The notes beneath the pieces are model-generated. The model was not told where the DNA came from. It was given only the letters and a program-made list of their open reading frames with translations, and ran no database searches. DNA of 64,000 nucleotides, from IMG/VR virus record IMGVR_UViG_3300017963_000190, positions 1 through 64,000 of that record; one strand, given 5' to 3'. Origin of the DNA: a virus. Below are positions 23,810 to 30,896 of the stretch, piece after piece (position 1 is the stretch's first letter; every line of letters begins with the position of its first letter). Made by a program: the position numbers and the translations under genes.

Positions 23810-23829
23810 GGGCGCCCTTTCAGACGCCC
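23810..23829 (-). terminator. intrinsic terminator
   Basis: GGGCG/CGCCC stem followed in minus orientation by TTTATTTTT; 3' of the gene ending at 23859. Confidence 0.65.
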
Positions 23830-23858
23830 TCAAATGCCCCGTGTTAGGAGCAAGGGTG

Positions 23859-24218
23859 CTAGGCACCCATGAGCCGTTCATAGTAAGCCTCGCGCTCCCA
23901 GGCCGCTTGCTCCCGCTCCTGGGCCACGATTTGATCGTGCAGCTTGGGGTCCTGGTTTTTCAGCGCGGACCAGTCGATACAGTGGACCTTGCCCGTGCCC
24001 TTGCAATGGGGACACGCGCGATCATAGCGACCGGCCATGTAGTCCTCCTGGAAATCGGGATCTTCCTGGGCCCACTCGCTAGCGGTCCAGGAGCCCATGT
24101 GCGCGGACGTGCGCCCGTCCCCTTCGCAGTCGTCACAGATGCGCCACTTACCAGGCAGCGTCACCTCGTAGCTGTCCCCGTCTTCGTCATAGACCGTGTA
24201 TTCGATATCCTTGGGCAT
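23859..24218 (-). CDS. DnaJ-type zinc-knuckle protein without J domain
   Basis: A 119-residue protein. CDDCEGDGR (about residues 28-36) and CPHCKGTGK (about 69-77) are two CxxCxGxG repeats as in the Cys-rich domain of DnaJ, enough for one zinc site. There is no J domain. The remainder is acidic and aromatic. Likely a protein-binding zinc module; role unknown. Start set by CCGGAGAAAAACC. Confidence 0.75.
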   Translation of the reverse strand: MPKDIEYTVYDEDGDSYEVTLPGKWRICDDCEGDGRTSAHMGSWTASEWAQEDPDFQEDYMAGRYDRACPHCKGTGKVHCIDWSALKNQDPKLHDQIVAQEREQAAWEREAYYERLMGA

Positions 24219-24249
24219 GGTTTTTCTCCGGTGGTTGGGTTGTAGCCAG

Positions 24250-24277
24250 AATATAATCACTATTGACAGCGAAACAA
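24250..24277 (-). promoter_or_regulatory. promoter
   Basis: TTGTTT-16-TATATT. Drives the zinc-knuckle gene. Confidence 0.7.
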
Positions 24278-24303
24278 GGGCAAAAGAAAAATAATTTTGT
24301 GGG

Positions 24304-24344
24304 TTGACTTCCGAGCTGGAATGGTAACGCGTGAGGGTTTAACC
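24304..24344 (+). repeat. 41-bp element, copy 7
   Basis: Full match; 26 bp from the -35 at 24272-24277. Confidence 0.9.
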
Positions 24345-24375
24345 CTGGGAGAAGGCGGGCGCGTGCCCGCGTCTG

Positions 24376-24624
24376 CTATAGAACGCTCCACCTCCCTTTT
24401 TCGTAGAATTCGATCTCCGTGCACCCGAGCCCAGGCATCCCATAATCGTCCAAGGGCTCGAATTCCGTTTCGGGAGTGCAGACACCGGAGACGTAAACTG
24501 CGCCGTCGTCATCGCGCATACGGAAGCGCAGCGGGGCCGTGAGCCCTTCGCGCCAATTGCGGGATGCTACTCCCACACTATCCAGCGCACAGGCCATGTG
24601 CGCTTTGGTGATCTTCCAAGCCAT
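24376..24624 (-). CDS. hypothetical protein
   Basis: An 82-residue protein with a beta-rich centre (LRFRMRDDDGAVYVSGVC). Second gene of a two-gene unit. AGGTAATGCC precedes the ATG. Function unknown. Confidence 0.75.
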   Translation of the reverse strand: MAWKITKAHMACALDSVGVASRNWREGLTAPLRFRMRDDDGAVYVSGVCTPETEFEPLDDYGMPGLGCTEIEFYEKGRWSVL

Positions 24625-24636
24625 GGCATTACCTCC

Positions 24637-24921
24637 CTAGCAAAGGTCCTGGTTTAGTGCGATGCGCACGTCGCGCGCCACCTTCCGCTTCAAACGGGTA
24701 GCCGACAGGTTGTCTGCCACCCATCCCCACTCACGCACCGTATTCGCAGCCGCGTCCACCCACGCCTTGTGAGCAGGGATGCAACCGGTGGCAATGAAGA
24801 TCTCCGCCGCGGGTCGGCAGACAGCGCAAAGCTGCGCCCCTGACACGTTAAACCGCGTACGGGCGATCTCCGCCCACTGCCGCCACTCGGAACGTGCTTT
24901 GGTGATCTCGGTCGTGGTCAT
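24637..24921 (-). CDS. hypothetical protein
   Basis: A 94-residue basic, helical protein with CAVC near residue 32. First gene of the unit behind the promoter at 25010-25037. The 5' leader contains GGCGCACCT/AGGTGCGAGC and GGGAG/CTCCC hairpins (24945-25000). Confidence 0.7.
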   Translation of the reverse strand: MTTTEITKARSEWRQWAEIARTRFNVSGAQLCAVCRPAAEIFIATGCIPAHKAWVDAAANTVREWGWVADNLSATRLKRKVARDVRIALNQDLC

Positions 24922-25009
24922 GGTACTATCTCCGGTTTGATTTTGGGCGCACCTATCCCCCCAAAGGGGCTAAGGTGCGAGCCGGGAGTATTTCTCCCGC
25001 CGTAGGTAA

Positions 25010-25037
25010 AATATAAGTCGCCTTGTTACGAAGTCAA
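25010..25037 (-). promoter_or_regulatory. promoter
   Basis: TTGACT-16-TATATT with the dyad TTGACTTCGTAACAA. Confidence 0.75.
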
Positions 25038-25063
25038 TATAAAAAGAAAAATAATTTTGTGGG

Positions 25064-25104
25064 TTGCCTTTTCTCGAATCGTGGTAACGCGTGAGGGTTT
25101 AACC
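25064..25104 (+). repeat. 41-bp element, copy 8
   Basis: TTGCC variant; 26 bp from the -35 at 25032-25037. Confidence 0.9.
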
Positions 25105-25143
25105 TATGCTCGTAGGGGATCCGAGTTGGATCCCATCTTTGGT

Positions 25144-25314
25144 TCACAGATAGAAGCGATACTCGATTGTGGGTTGGAACGATGCCCCTTTGTGGCGCAC
25201 CCTGCGTCCGTAGGAGCATTCCACTCGGCGGACTAGATCAGCGAGATCCGCATCACTGTAGAAAACCTCGCGCATCTTCCCTTGCACGAATACTCTGATC
25301 CTAATCTTGCACAT
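25144..25314 (-). CDS. small basic protein
   Basis: A 56-residue reading frame (MCKIRIRVFVQGKMREVFYS...) with an AGGAGATCC ribosome site. Arg-rich and beta-like; the layout weakly recalls the small protein at 19685-19852. Co-transcribed with the gene at 25323. Confidence 0.65.
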   Translation of the reverse strand: MCKIRIRVFVQGKMREVFYSDADLADLVRRVECSYGRRVRHKGASFQPTIEYRFYL

Positions 25315-25322
25315 TGGATCTC

Positions 25323-25562
25323 CTAACGGGGGTTGATCCCCATCCGATGGTTGAGATTATCCACGCGGGATTCGAGGATCCCCAGGAATACCTCTGCCGC
25401 TTCACTGTCCGCACGGTAGCCAGCTTGGCACAGCGCAGCAATGGCAGCGGATTCGTCAAGCACGGCCACGGAGTAACCGTACAACTCTTTGACTAGGGGA
25501 TCCGATACCACTGGCAAGGGCATCGTTTCCGCGAGTCGCTCTGCTTTGGGGTAGGTCGTCAT
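25323..25562 (-). CDS. hypothetical protein, probably leaderless
   Basis: A 79-residue, Ala-rich helical protein. The -10 box (25569-25574) ends 6 nt before the ATG, so transcription should start at or next to the start codon and no ribosome site fits. An internal ATG (codon 14) lacks a good ribosome site too. Same geometry as the gene at 19685-19852. Confidence 0.65.
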   Translation of the reverse strand: MTTYPKAERLAETMPLPVVSDPLVKELYGYSVAVLDESAAIAALCQAGYRADSEAAEVFLGILESRVDNLNHRMGINPR

Positions 25563-25568
25563 GCGTAT

Positions 25569-25596
25569 AAGATAAGTCGCGTTGATACAATGTCAA
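25569..25596 (-). promoter_or_regulatory. promoter, leaderless
   Basis: TTGACA-16-TATCTT with dyad TTGACATTGTATCAA; 6 nt from -10 to ATG. Confidence 0.7.
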
Positions 25597-25623
25597 TAGA
25601 TGTAAGAAAAATAATTTTGTCTG

Positions 25624-25664
25624 TTGACTTTCCCGCAGCCGTTGCTACGCGTGAGGGTTTAACC
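25624..25664 (+). repeat. 41-bp element, copy 9
   Basis: The centre reads TTGCTACGCG in place of TGGTAACGCG; 27 bp from the -35 at 25591-25596. Confidence 0.85.
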
Positions 25665-25709
25665 GTACCTGGTAGGACGCACGCCCCCGGTTTCCCAGGG
25701 GCTACGCTG

Positions 25710-26366
25710 CTAAACAGCGCTGCGATTGATGTAATAGACGTCGTAACCGTAGTTGCGCCGTTCGTCCGCATCATTGCGCACGCCTTTACCCTGGCACCGG
25801 AAGCAAATCCCACCGGGGCCTGTGGGCTTCCCGTTCAACATGCCCGTAGTGAACGCACCCGAGCCCGCACAGCGGCGACAAGTGAAGGTCACGTTACGCG
25901 CGGCCCACACCCACTGCTTAGCCGTAGGCTCGGTCACGCCCTTGGTGCCCAGGAGATCGCGACAAGCGGCCTGGAACGCCTTTTTACTCGGCGCGTGGCT
26001 CCGGCCCTGCACTAGCGCGAACTCCCGCCGCAGGTCATCTGTGGACATCTCAGACAATTTTTTCTGCGGCTTCGCTTTGCGACGCGGGGCGGCCTCAGGC
26101 ATGGGCACGCGGTAGCCTTCGCGCTGCATATCACGCGCCGTTTCCCGCGCGTCCGCAAGCTCAGGCCCCAACTCGCGACGCTCGCGCGAGTAGACGTAAC
26201 CCTCGTGACACCCTTTCCAGTATTCAGCGTCCGCGGCAGCATCGCCCGAGGGCTTGCAATTCGCGTGATACTCGCGACCGTCGATCTTGACGACCTCGGG
26301 CGTACGCACGCCATGGTTAAAGGGCACCTTACATCCGTTGCAGTATCCTTCGCGATCGTTGGCCAT
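25710..26366 (-). CDS. zinc protein with DnaJ-type CxxCxGxG pair
   Basis: A 218-residue protein. The N-terminus has CNGC and a nearby HANC; the C-terminal part has CRRCAGSGA and CFRCQGKGV, a DnaJ-like zinc knuckle. A basic linker lies between. The shared knuckle relates it to the 23859-24218 protein. The start is fixed by ACCGGAGGTAAGAAA. Confidence 0.75.
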   Translation of the reverse strand: MANDREGYCNGCKVPFNHGVRTPEVVKIDGREYHANCKPSGDAAADAEYWKGCHEGYVYSRERRELGPELADARETARDMQREGYRVPMPEAAPRRKAKPQKKLSEMSTDDLRREFALVQGRSHAPSKKAFQAACRDLLGTKGVTEPTAKQWVWAARNVTFTCRRCAGSGAFTTGMLNGKPTGPGGICFRCQGKGVRNDADERRNYGYDVYYINRSAV

Positions 26367-26394
26367 TTTCTTACCTCCGGTTGGTTGCCCGTAA

Positions 26395-26422
26395 AAGATA
26401 AGTCGCCTTGTTACGATGTCAA
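26395..26422 (-). promoter_or_regulatory. promoter
   Basis: TTGACA-16-TATCTT with dyad TTGACATCGTAACAA. Confidence 0.75.
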
Positions 26423-26467
26423 GCATTTTTCTTGCGGGCATCGCACGCGCGCCACCGCACAGCCCAT

Positions 26468-26508
26468 GGTTAAACCTTCGCGCGTTACCACGAAAGCCCC
26501 CGCGTCAA
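26468..26508 (-). repeat. 41-bp element, copy 10
   Basis: Inverted relative to its promoter. Its palindrome end is 45 bp from the -35 at 26417-26422. Centre varies (GCGCGAAGG). Confidence 0.85.
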
Positions 26509-26551
26509 GGGGATCCGTGGCGTTTTTCTGTTTTTATTTCGGATCCCCTTT

Positions 26552-26692
26552 TCAGATCCGAGACGCTGCAAAAATGGTTCCTCCCATGAAAGCCAGGAAA
26601 CGGATCCCATTTCCTGTGTGAGTCCACAAGTAGACCGCGCAGAATACCAGCGCAATCGCGAGCACAAGACGGACAACCCTATTGGTACGCAT
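26552..26692 (-). CDS. small membrane protein
   Basis: A 46-residue protein with two short hydrophobic stretches (VLAIALVFCAVYLW and FLAFMGGTIFAA). GGAGGCAAACGTC precedes the ATG, which overlaps the end of the upstream gene by 14 bp. Confidence 0.65.
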   Translation of the reverse strand: MRTNRVVRLVLAIALVFCAVYLWTHTGNGIRFLAFMGGTIFAASRI

Positions 26693-26855
26693 GACGTTTG
26701 CCTCCGAGGATGCGCGCGGCCAAGTAGCCATTGAAAGCCACGAAGCCAACGACCCGATACCATGCCTGCACCGGATTGGAGATCCAGACGCAAAGCACAA
26801 CGACGATCAGAACGATCAGCCAAATGGCGATCAGCTTTTTGATCCACTCCCACAT
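26679..26855 (-). CDS. small membrane protein
   Basis: A 58-residue protein with a strong membrane helix (LIAIWLIVLIVVVLCVWI) after a basic MWEWIKK start. Aromatic N-terminus; a paralogue in plan of the next membrane peptide, suggesting a pair that may assemble together (inference). Confidence 0.65.
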   Translation of the reverse strand: MWEWIKKLIAIWLIVLIVVVLCVWISNPVQAWYRVVGFVAFNGYLAARILGGKRHAYQ

Positions 26856-26862
26856 GACGGAT

Positions 26863-27177
26863 CTACTCCCCAATGGATCCGCTAGCGGTGGCGAAGTCGG
26901 GCACCGTCGGATCCGCAAGGTCCACCGAATAGATCCCACCCATCAAATGGTGCGCGTAGGCTTTGGAGATCGGCCGGAGGATATCCTCTGCCTCCCAGCG
27001 TCCGATCTCTTCGTGATACCAGCGACCACTAGTGGAGCACAGCAGGGTGGACCCGTCACCCAAGGGGACGATAAAATCCACCGTGATCAACTCGCGGGGA
27101 TCCGTGGCGGACATGGGCGCTCCTGTCGGGATCAACTCAAGGGATCCGATGATTTCTTGCTCTGTCTGTAACATCAT
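26863..27177 (-). CDS. hypothetical beta-rich protein
   Basis: A 104-residue protein with alternating strands (ITVDFIVPLGDGSTLLCS). GAGGTGAGTT precedes tandem ATG codons. Function unknown. Confidence 0.7.
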   Translation of the reverse strand: MMLQTEQEIIGSLELIPTGAPMSATDPRELITVDFIVPLGDGSTLLCSTSGRWYHEEIGRWEAEDILRPISKAYAHHLMGGIYSVDLADPTVPDFATASGSIGE

Positions 27178-27180
27178 AAC

Positions 27181-27405
27181 TCACCTCGCAATGATGGCAA
27201 CCACGCGATCCGTTCTGTAAACCGCGCGGTTCCGGTCGGATGTCCAGGAGCTTTTGCCGTAGGTGTTACCGTCCAACGTGACAGCGCTGGGCAACGTACT
27301 GTAAGCCTGGTAGCTATCACAGTACGTTTCGAGATACTTCGCGCTCCTGTCGGGGAATTCCCCGTGGCAGGTGACTGTAACCGCGTTGAGTGCCTGAGCT
27401 TTCAT
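27181..27405 (-). CDS. hypothetical protein
   Basis: A 74-residue protein; the start at 27405 follows CGGAGGCACACT. First of a four-gene unit that continues with the two membrane peptides. Confidence 0.7.
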   Translation of the reverse strand: MKAQALNAVTVTCHGEFPDRSAKYLETYCDSYQAYSTLPSAVTLDGNTYGKSSWTSDRNRAVYRTDRVVAIIAR

Positions 27406-27425
27406 AGTGTGCCTCCGATGCATAG

Positions 27426-27453
27426 AATATAAGTCGCTTTGATACGGAGTCAA
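27426..27453 (-). promoter_or_regulatory. promoter
   Basis: TTGACT-16-TATATT with dyad TTGACTCCGTATCAA. Confidence 0.75.
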
Positions 27454-27509
27454 TAGGGCAGTGTCAATTTTTACGCGGAAGAAAAATCGAGAAAACACAT
27501 TCGGCGGGG

Positions 27510-27550
27510 TTGACTTCCGCGCAGGGATGGTAACGCGTGAGGGTTAAACC
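27510..27550 (+). repeat. 41-bp element, copy 11
   Basis: GGTTAAACC form of the palindrome; 56 bp from the -35 at 27448-27453. Confidence 0.9.
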
Positions 27551-27568
27551 CTGTCTGAAAATAAAAAG

Positions 27569-27602
27569 CGGACCGGTGGTTACCTCCAAGGCCACCGGTC
27601 CG
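27569..27602 (-). terminator. intrinsic terminator
   Basis: Perfect 11-bp stem CGGACCGGTGG/CCACCGGTCCG with a U-rich tail on the minus strand (CTTTTTATTTT). Confidence 0.8.
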
Positions 27603-27627
27603 AGTTATGTTGCATTGCCCGCGGTAA

Positions 27628-27945
27628 TTATCGCATCACGAGGGCAACGCGGGGAGTAGCGCGCACCCGAGAAGCACGGGCAGCCTTGCGCGCGTTTATA
27701 CGCGCCAGATCGGCCACCGCCTGCGCTCTGTTGTGCGCGTCCGCCTGCCGTGTCCACTGGACCGCGCAAGCGTCGCGCGAAGCCTGCGGGGCGCTGGCGA
27801 ACTCTGGGGAGCACATGAGCTTAACCACGTCCTCAGCCTGCGCGGGAGTGACGGCGCTCATGAGCGCCACCGCGACTTTGCTGCTGAGAAGCATGCTGAT
27901 CAGGAATTGAACGGCTACGTCGTGGGTGGTCGGGTTGGTTGTCAT
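27628..27945 (-). CDS. hypothetical Ala-rich protein
   Basis: A 105-residue helical protein with a mildly hydrophobic stretch (VQFLISMLLSSKVAVALMSAV) and a basic Arg-rich end. Possible membrane association. GGAGGAAAAGCC precedes the start. Confidence 0.7.
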   Translation of the reverse strand: MTTNPTTHDVAVQFLISMLLSSKVAVALMSAVTPAQAEDVVKLMCSPEFASAPQASRDACAVQWTRQADAHNRAQAVADLARINARKAARASRVRATPRVALVMR

Positions 27946-27995
27946 GGCTTTTCCTCCGGTTAGTAGCGGGGTGGTTTGTCTCCCGCTGTGAAACA

Positions 27996-28023
27996 AATAT
28001 AAGTCGCCCTGTTACGAAGTCAA
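27996..28023 (-). promoter_or_regulatory. promoter
   Basis: TTGACT-16-TATATT with dyad TTGACTTCGTAACAG. Confidence 0.75.
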
Positions 28024-28069
28024 TATTTTCTCGCAAAATAATTTATTTTTCTTTTTCGCGCTTGCGGGG

Positions 28070-28110
28070 TTGACTTTCGCGCGGGAATGGTAACGCGTGA
28101 CGGTTTAACC
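28070..28110 (+). repeat. 41-bp element, copy 12
   Basis: GTGACGG variant before the palindrome; 46 bp from the -35 at 28018-28023. Confidence 0.9.
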
Positions 28111-28124
28111 CAGGGGACAAAAGG

Positions 28125-28159
28125 GCAAATGGGGGCACCGCGTAGGCGCTCCCATTTGC
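28125..28159 (-). terminator. hairpin, probable terminator
   Basis: GCAAATGGG/CCCATTTGC, perfect 9-bp stem, 3' of the gene ending at 28176; the tail (CCTTTTGT) is modest. Confidence 0.6.
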
Positions 28160-28175
28160 GTTGTGCTGGCCGTTT

Positions 28176-28466
28176 TTAGAACGCGTCCGGTTCATACCAC
28201 CGGCTGGCATCCTCGCGACACATGAGGCTATAGGTATTCCAGCGGTGCAGACGGGGCTTGCCCGAGCAGATCCGCACGTTGGACATGTCCGAGCGCCGCC
28301 GTGCGTTGGCCGCTACGGTCTCCGCTTCCCGGTGATCGTCGCAGGGAAGGATCACCCGGTTGTCTTTGCCTTCCGACTGGCCCCACCCCGACAGGAAGGT
28401 ATCAGTGGCGGTCACGTAGAATTTGGCCTTGGGGATCTCGCGCTGGCTTTCGATCATGGTTGACAT
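28176..28466 (-). CDS. hypothetical protein
   Basis: A 96-residue alpha/beta protein of unknown function; GGAGGAAAAGCCA precedes the ATG. Single-gene unit. Confidence 0.75.
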   Translation of the reverse strand: MSTMIESQREIPKAKFYVTATDTFLSGWGQSEGKDNRVILPCDDHREAETVAANARRRSDMSNVRICSGKPRLHRWNTYSLMCREDASRWYEPDAF

Positions 28467-28509
28467 TGGCTTTTCCTCCGGTTGCTGGTTTCTGTCCGCT
28501 GCTAGATAA

Positions 28510-28537
28510 AACATAAGTCGCCTTGTTACGAAGTCAA
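28510..28537 (-). promoter_or_regulatory. promoter
   Basis: TTGACT-16-TATGTT with dyad TTGACTTCGTAACAA. Confidence 0.75.
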
Positions 28538-28593
28538 TAGAACAGTGTCGATTTTTACGAACAAAAATAAATCACTTTTCTTGCGCAAAGGGG

Positions 28594-28634
28594 TTGACCG
28601 CGGCGAAAAGATGGTAACGCGTGAGGGTTAAACC
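28594..28634 (+). repeat. 41-bp element, copy 13
   Basis: GGTTAAACC form; 56 bp from the -35 at 28532-28537. Confidence 0.9.
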
Positions 28635-28728
28635 CTAGGGGCGAGGAGAGGAGATCCCCCCGCGGATCCTAATCCTGTTAACTGGGGATCCGAAAGGGGA
28701 TCAAGAGGGGATCTGGCTAGGGATCTGC

Positions 28729-28740
28729 TTTTGTATAGAG
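28729..28740 (+). repeat. TTTTGTATAGAG motif
   Basis: Exact copy, 11 bp downstream of the stop of the mini-ComM gene. Confidence 0.7.
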
Positions 28741-28751
28741 ACCTTTTCCTC

Positions 28752-29318
28752 CTATTCCTGGGCTTCTGTGGATCCGATAATCATGGGATCCGTTGGATCG
28801 GGTGCGCCCAGCTCGATTACCTCGAAACCAACGTGATCCTTAAAGGCTTCGTGGCGCGCGTGGTAGCGATCCACGGATTCGCGGGAGCATTCACACTTGC
28901 GCCGGGATCCCAAGCGGCCACAAGGGCAGCTGGGGGCGCCTGCGATAAGATAAAAGTCTGTGTGATCTTCCTTGTCCCCTGCCCGCAGGATCCGCTTGTT
29001 CACGAAACCGTGGCCCACCATTTCGAGCAAGGGCCGTCTGAACTCCGGCATATCGTCAAGGTACAACGTGCCCCCGTTGGCCAGGTGGACTTCGCCGGGG
29101 TATTTCTTGCTCCCCAGCATGCCCGGATTGCTCACGGTATGGTGAGGGGCGCGCAGTGGTCCACCCCTTAGCATGGCCAGCATACGGCCAAAGCGGAGCT
29201 TACCACAGCCCACAGGGCCAACTAGCAGGATAGGCTTGCCTGCGGCCATGGCATTAAGCGCGGCCGTGAGAACGCGCACAGAGACCTTGAGACCGTTGAT
29301 TGTGGTAGTAGGGGCCAT
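28752..29318 (-). CDS. miniature ComM/Mg-chelatase-type AAA+ ATPase
   Basis: A 188-residue protein. LLVGPVGCGKLRF (about residues 31-43) is the Walker A loop with Leu instead of Ser/Thr after the Lys; RAPHHTVSNPGMLG and PGEVHLANGGTLYLDDMPEF (about 75-95) match the ChlI domain of YifB/ComM, with Walker B LDD; SCPCGRLG is the ComM zinc-like CPCG stretch. ComM is about 500 residues with a Lon-like N-terminus and a lid domain, which are missing. A reduced helicase-like motor or an inhibitor of the host ComM is inferred. Start set by GGAGGTAAAGCA. Confidence 0.8.
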   Translation of the reverse strand: MAPTTTINGLKVSVRVLTAALNAMAAGKPILLVGPVGCGKLRFGRMLAMLRGGPLRAPHHTVSNPGMLGSKKYPGEVHLANGGTLYLDDMPEFRRPLLEMVGHGFVNKRILRAGDKEDHTDFYLIAGAPSCPCGRLGSRRKCECSRESVDRYHARHEAFKDHVGFEVIELGAPDPTDPMIIGSTEAQE

Positions 29319-29380
29319 TGCTTTACCTCCGGGTTAGTGCGGGGTGGTTAGCTTCGCTGGGTTTCTCCCGCCGCAAACAA

Positions 29381-29408
29381 AACATAAGCACTATTGACAG
29401 CGAAACAA
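29381..29408 (-). promoter_or_regulatory. promoter
   Basis: TTGTTT-16-TATGTT. Drives the mini-ComM gene. Confidence 0.7.
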
Positions 29409-29444
29409 GGCGAAAAAGAAAAATAATTAAATGCGCTTTAGGGG

Positions 29445-29485
29445 TTGACCGCGGCGAAAAGATGGTAACGCGTGAGGGTTTAACC
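29445..29485 (+). repeat. 41-bp element, copy 14
   Basis: Full match; 36 bp from the -35 at 29403-29408. Confidence 0.9.
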
Positions 29486-29590
29486 CTTGACGTCCCGCGG
29501 GGCGAGGGGGCGCGGCCGGATCCCCTGGGCCTAATCCTGGTAATCGGGTAGGGTTAACGGATCCCCTTTGGTGTTAGTCCTAGTATCTCA

Positions 29591-29602
29591 TTTTGTATAG
29601 AG
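29591..29602 (+). repeat. TTTTGTATAGAG motif
   Basis: Exact copy in the 3' region of the gene ending at 29654. Confidence 0.7.
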
Positions 29603-29631
29603 GGTGGATCCCCAATGGGGATCCAGGCAGG

Positions 29632-29643
29632 TTTTGTATAGAG
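29632..29643 (+). repeat. TTTTGTATAGAG motif
   Basis: Second exact copy 41 bp from the previous one, 10 bp after the same stop codon. Confidence 0.7.
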
Positions 29644-29653
29644 GCCCTTTGGC

Positions 29654-29821
29654 CTATCGGGCAGCTGAGGGCATGATCACCAGGTCGTCGGGCAGGTGAT
29701 CCCCGTAGGGATCCATGAGACGGAGCGCTTGTTTCACCGCCTGGCGCTGTCGCTGCTTGAAACGTCGCCGGGCCTTACCCTTCCCGTTGCCATTGTACTC
29801 TTTTCGATTCGTGCGGGCCAT
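29654..29821 (-). CDS. small basic protein
   Basis: A 55-residue reading frame (MARTNRKEYNGNGKGKARRR...) with ACCGGAGGTAAGAAA. The N-terminal half is very basic and Gly/Asn-rich, resembling small ribosome- or nucleic-acid-binding phage proteins. Third or fourth gene of the unit behind 30329-30356. Confidence 0.7.
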   Translation of the reverse strand: MARTNRKEYNGNGKGKARRRFKQRQRQAVKQALRLMDPYGDHLPDDLVIMPSAAR

Positions 29822-29847
29822 TTTCTTACCTCCGGTTGGTTGTTTGG

Positions 29848-30033
29848 TTATTTACGGAGCCCTTCTAGCCATTCCCGATCCAGCTCGTCACGGGCCACGG
29901 CCATTTCCAGGAAATCCCGGAAAGCGTCCGGCGCACCTTGGTTGTCGATGTATTCCAGGGCCAGCGCTAGCGCATCCTCACAGGATAACCCATGGTATTC
30001 TGTGTATTGATCCATGATCATTTCGGCGCTCAT
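29848..30033 (-). CDS. small acidic helical protein
   Basis: A 61-residue, acidic, helical protein (ALALALEYIDNQGAPDAFRD). AAGGAGTAAAGGCT precedes the start. Function unknown. Confidence 0.7.
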   Translation of the reverse strand: MSAEMIMDQYTEYHGLSCEDALALALEYIDNQGAPDAFRDFLEMAVARDELDREWLEGLRK

Positions 30034-30038
30034 AGCCT

Positions 30039-30299
30039 TTACTCCTTATCCACCGTTAGTGCCAGCGCCACTTCGCGGCCGTAGCCGGTGAGCCGCATCT
30101 TGATCGGGCCAAAGCTGCCCTCTTTGCGGTGGGCCAGGCCGTTGTTCACCAGGAAATCCGCCTGGTACTCTGCCAGCTCGTGGTGCGAGTAGAAAAACGC
30201 GGGCTTGCACGCGCGCTCATACTCGCCCATTTCCCGCAGGACCTTTGCCGCCGCGGTATTGCAGATCTCGTTGGCCAGTTTCGTTGCTGCCTTGCTCAT
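30039..30299 (-). CDS. possible winged-helix protein
   Basis: An 86-residue protein. The second half (ADFLVNNGLAHRKEGSF ... MRLTGYGREVALAL) has the pattern of a MarR-like recognition helix and wing, but no family is assigned. GGAGGCAAAGCAA precedes the start. Confidence 0.7.
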   Translation of the reverse strand: MSKAATKLANEICNTAAAKVLREMGEYERACKPAFFYSHHELAEYQADFLVNNGLAHRKEGSFGPIKMRLTGYGREVALALTVDKE

Positions 30300-30328
30300 T
30301 TGCTTTGCCTCCGGTTGAACGTACCAAG

Positions 30329-30356
30329 AATATAATCACCCTTGATACGTTGTCAA
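30329..30356 (-). promoter_or_regulatory. promoter
   Basis: TTGACA-16-TATATT with dyad TTGACAACGTATCAA. No 41-bp element follows; the next stop codon is 5 bp away. Confidence 0.7.
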
Positions 30357-30360
30357 TGGG

Positions 30361-30735
30361 CTAGTAGGGCGTATTCTCGAAAACCTCGGGGCCGCCGTCC
30401 GAATCCAAGCTGATGGCCCCTGGAGCCACCGCCCGCGCCAGGGCGAGAATGGAGACCACGACGGCATCGTAGGGGCGATAGGCTGTCTTGCAGAACGAGA
30501 ATCCCGACCCCTCACGTTCCAGGCAGAACGTCTCGTAATCGTCATCCTCTGCCCCGTTGAGCCAGATCTTGTCTTTGGATACCTCCGGCTTGGATCCACT
30601 ATTGGCCAAGCCATCGGCCAGCTTGATCCTGTCATTCCCGGCGGCCTCGATGACATACTTGGCGCCGTCCATGATGCGCGTCCACTGCTTTTCGGTGAAA
30701 GGCTTGCTCTGTTCCCAGTAATGTGTGTAACCCAT
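30361..30735 (-). CDS. MGYTHYW-family phage/plasmid protein
   Basis: A 124-residue protein that begins MGYTHYWEQ and contains IWLNGAEDDDYETFCLERE and FCKTAYRPYDAVVVSIL, the conserved blocks of a widespread orphan family in phages and plasmids (starts MGYTHYW, a DHETF-like centre, FCKTARKPYD). No biochemical function is known to me. Start set by CCGGAGACAAGCAA. Confidence 0.85.
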   Translation of the reverse strand: MGYTHYWEQSKPFTEKQWTRIMDGAKYVIEAAGNDRIKLADGLANSGSKPEVSKDKIWLNGAEDDDYETFCLEREGSGFSFCKTAYRPYDAVVVSILALARAVAPGAISLDSDGGPEVFENTPY

Positions 30736-30778
30736 TTGCTTGTCTCCGGTTGGTTAGGGTTTCTTGCTTCGTGTGTAA

Positions 30779-30806
30779 AAGATAAGTCGCTTTGTTACGA
30801 TGTCAA
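30779..30806 (-). promoter_or_regulatory. promoter
   Basis: TTGACA-16-TATCTT with dyad TTGACATCGTAACAA. Confidence 0.75.
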
Positions 30807-30852
30807 TATAGACAAGCGCAAAAAGAAAAACAAATAAAACGCACGCAGGAGG

Positions 30853-30893
30853 TTGACCGAGCTCGAAAGATGGTAACGCGTGAGGGTTAAACC
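30853..30893 (+). repeat. 41-bp element, copy 15
   Basis: GGTTAAACC form; 46 bp from the -35 at 30801-30806. Confidence 0.9.
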
Positions 30894-30896
30894 TAG

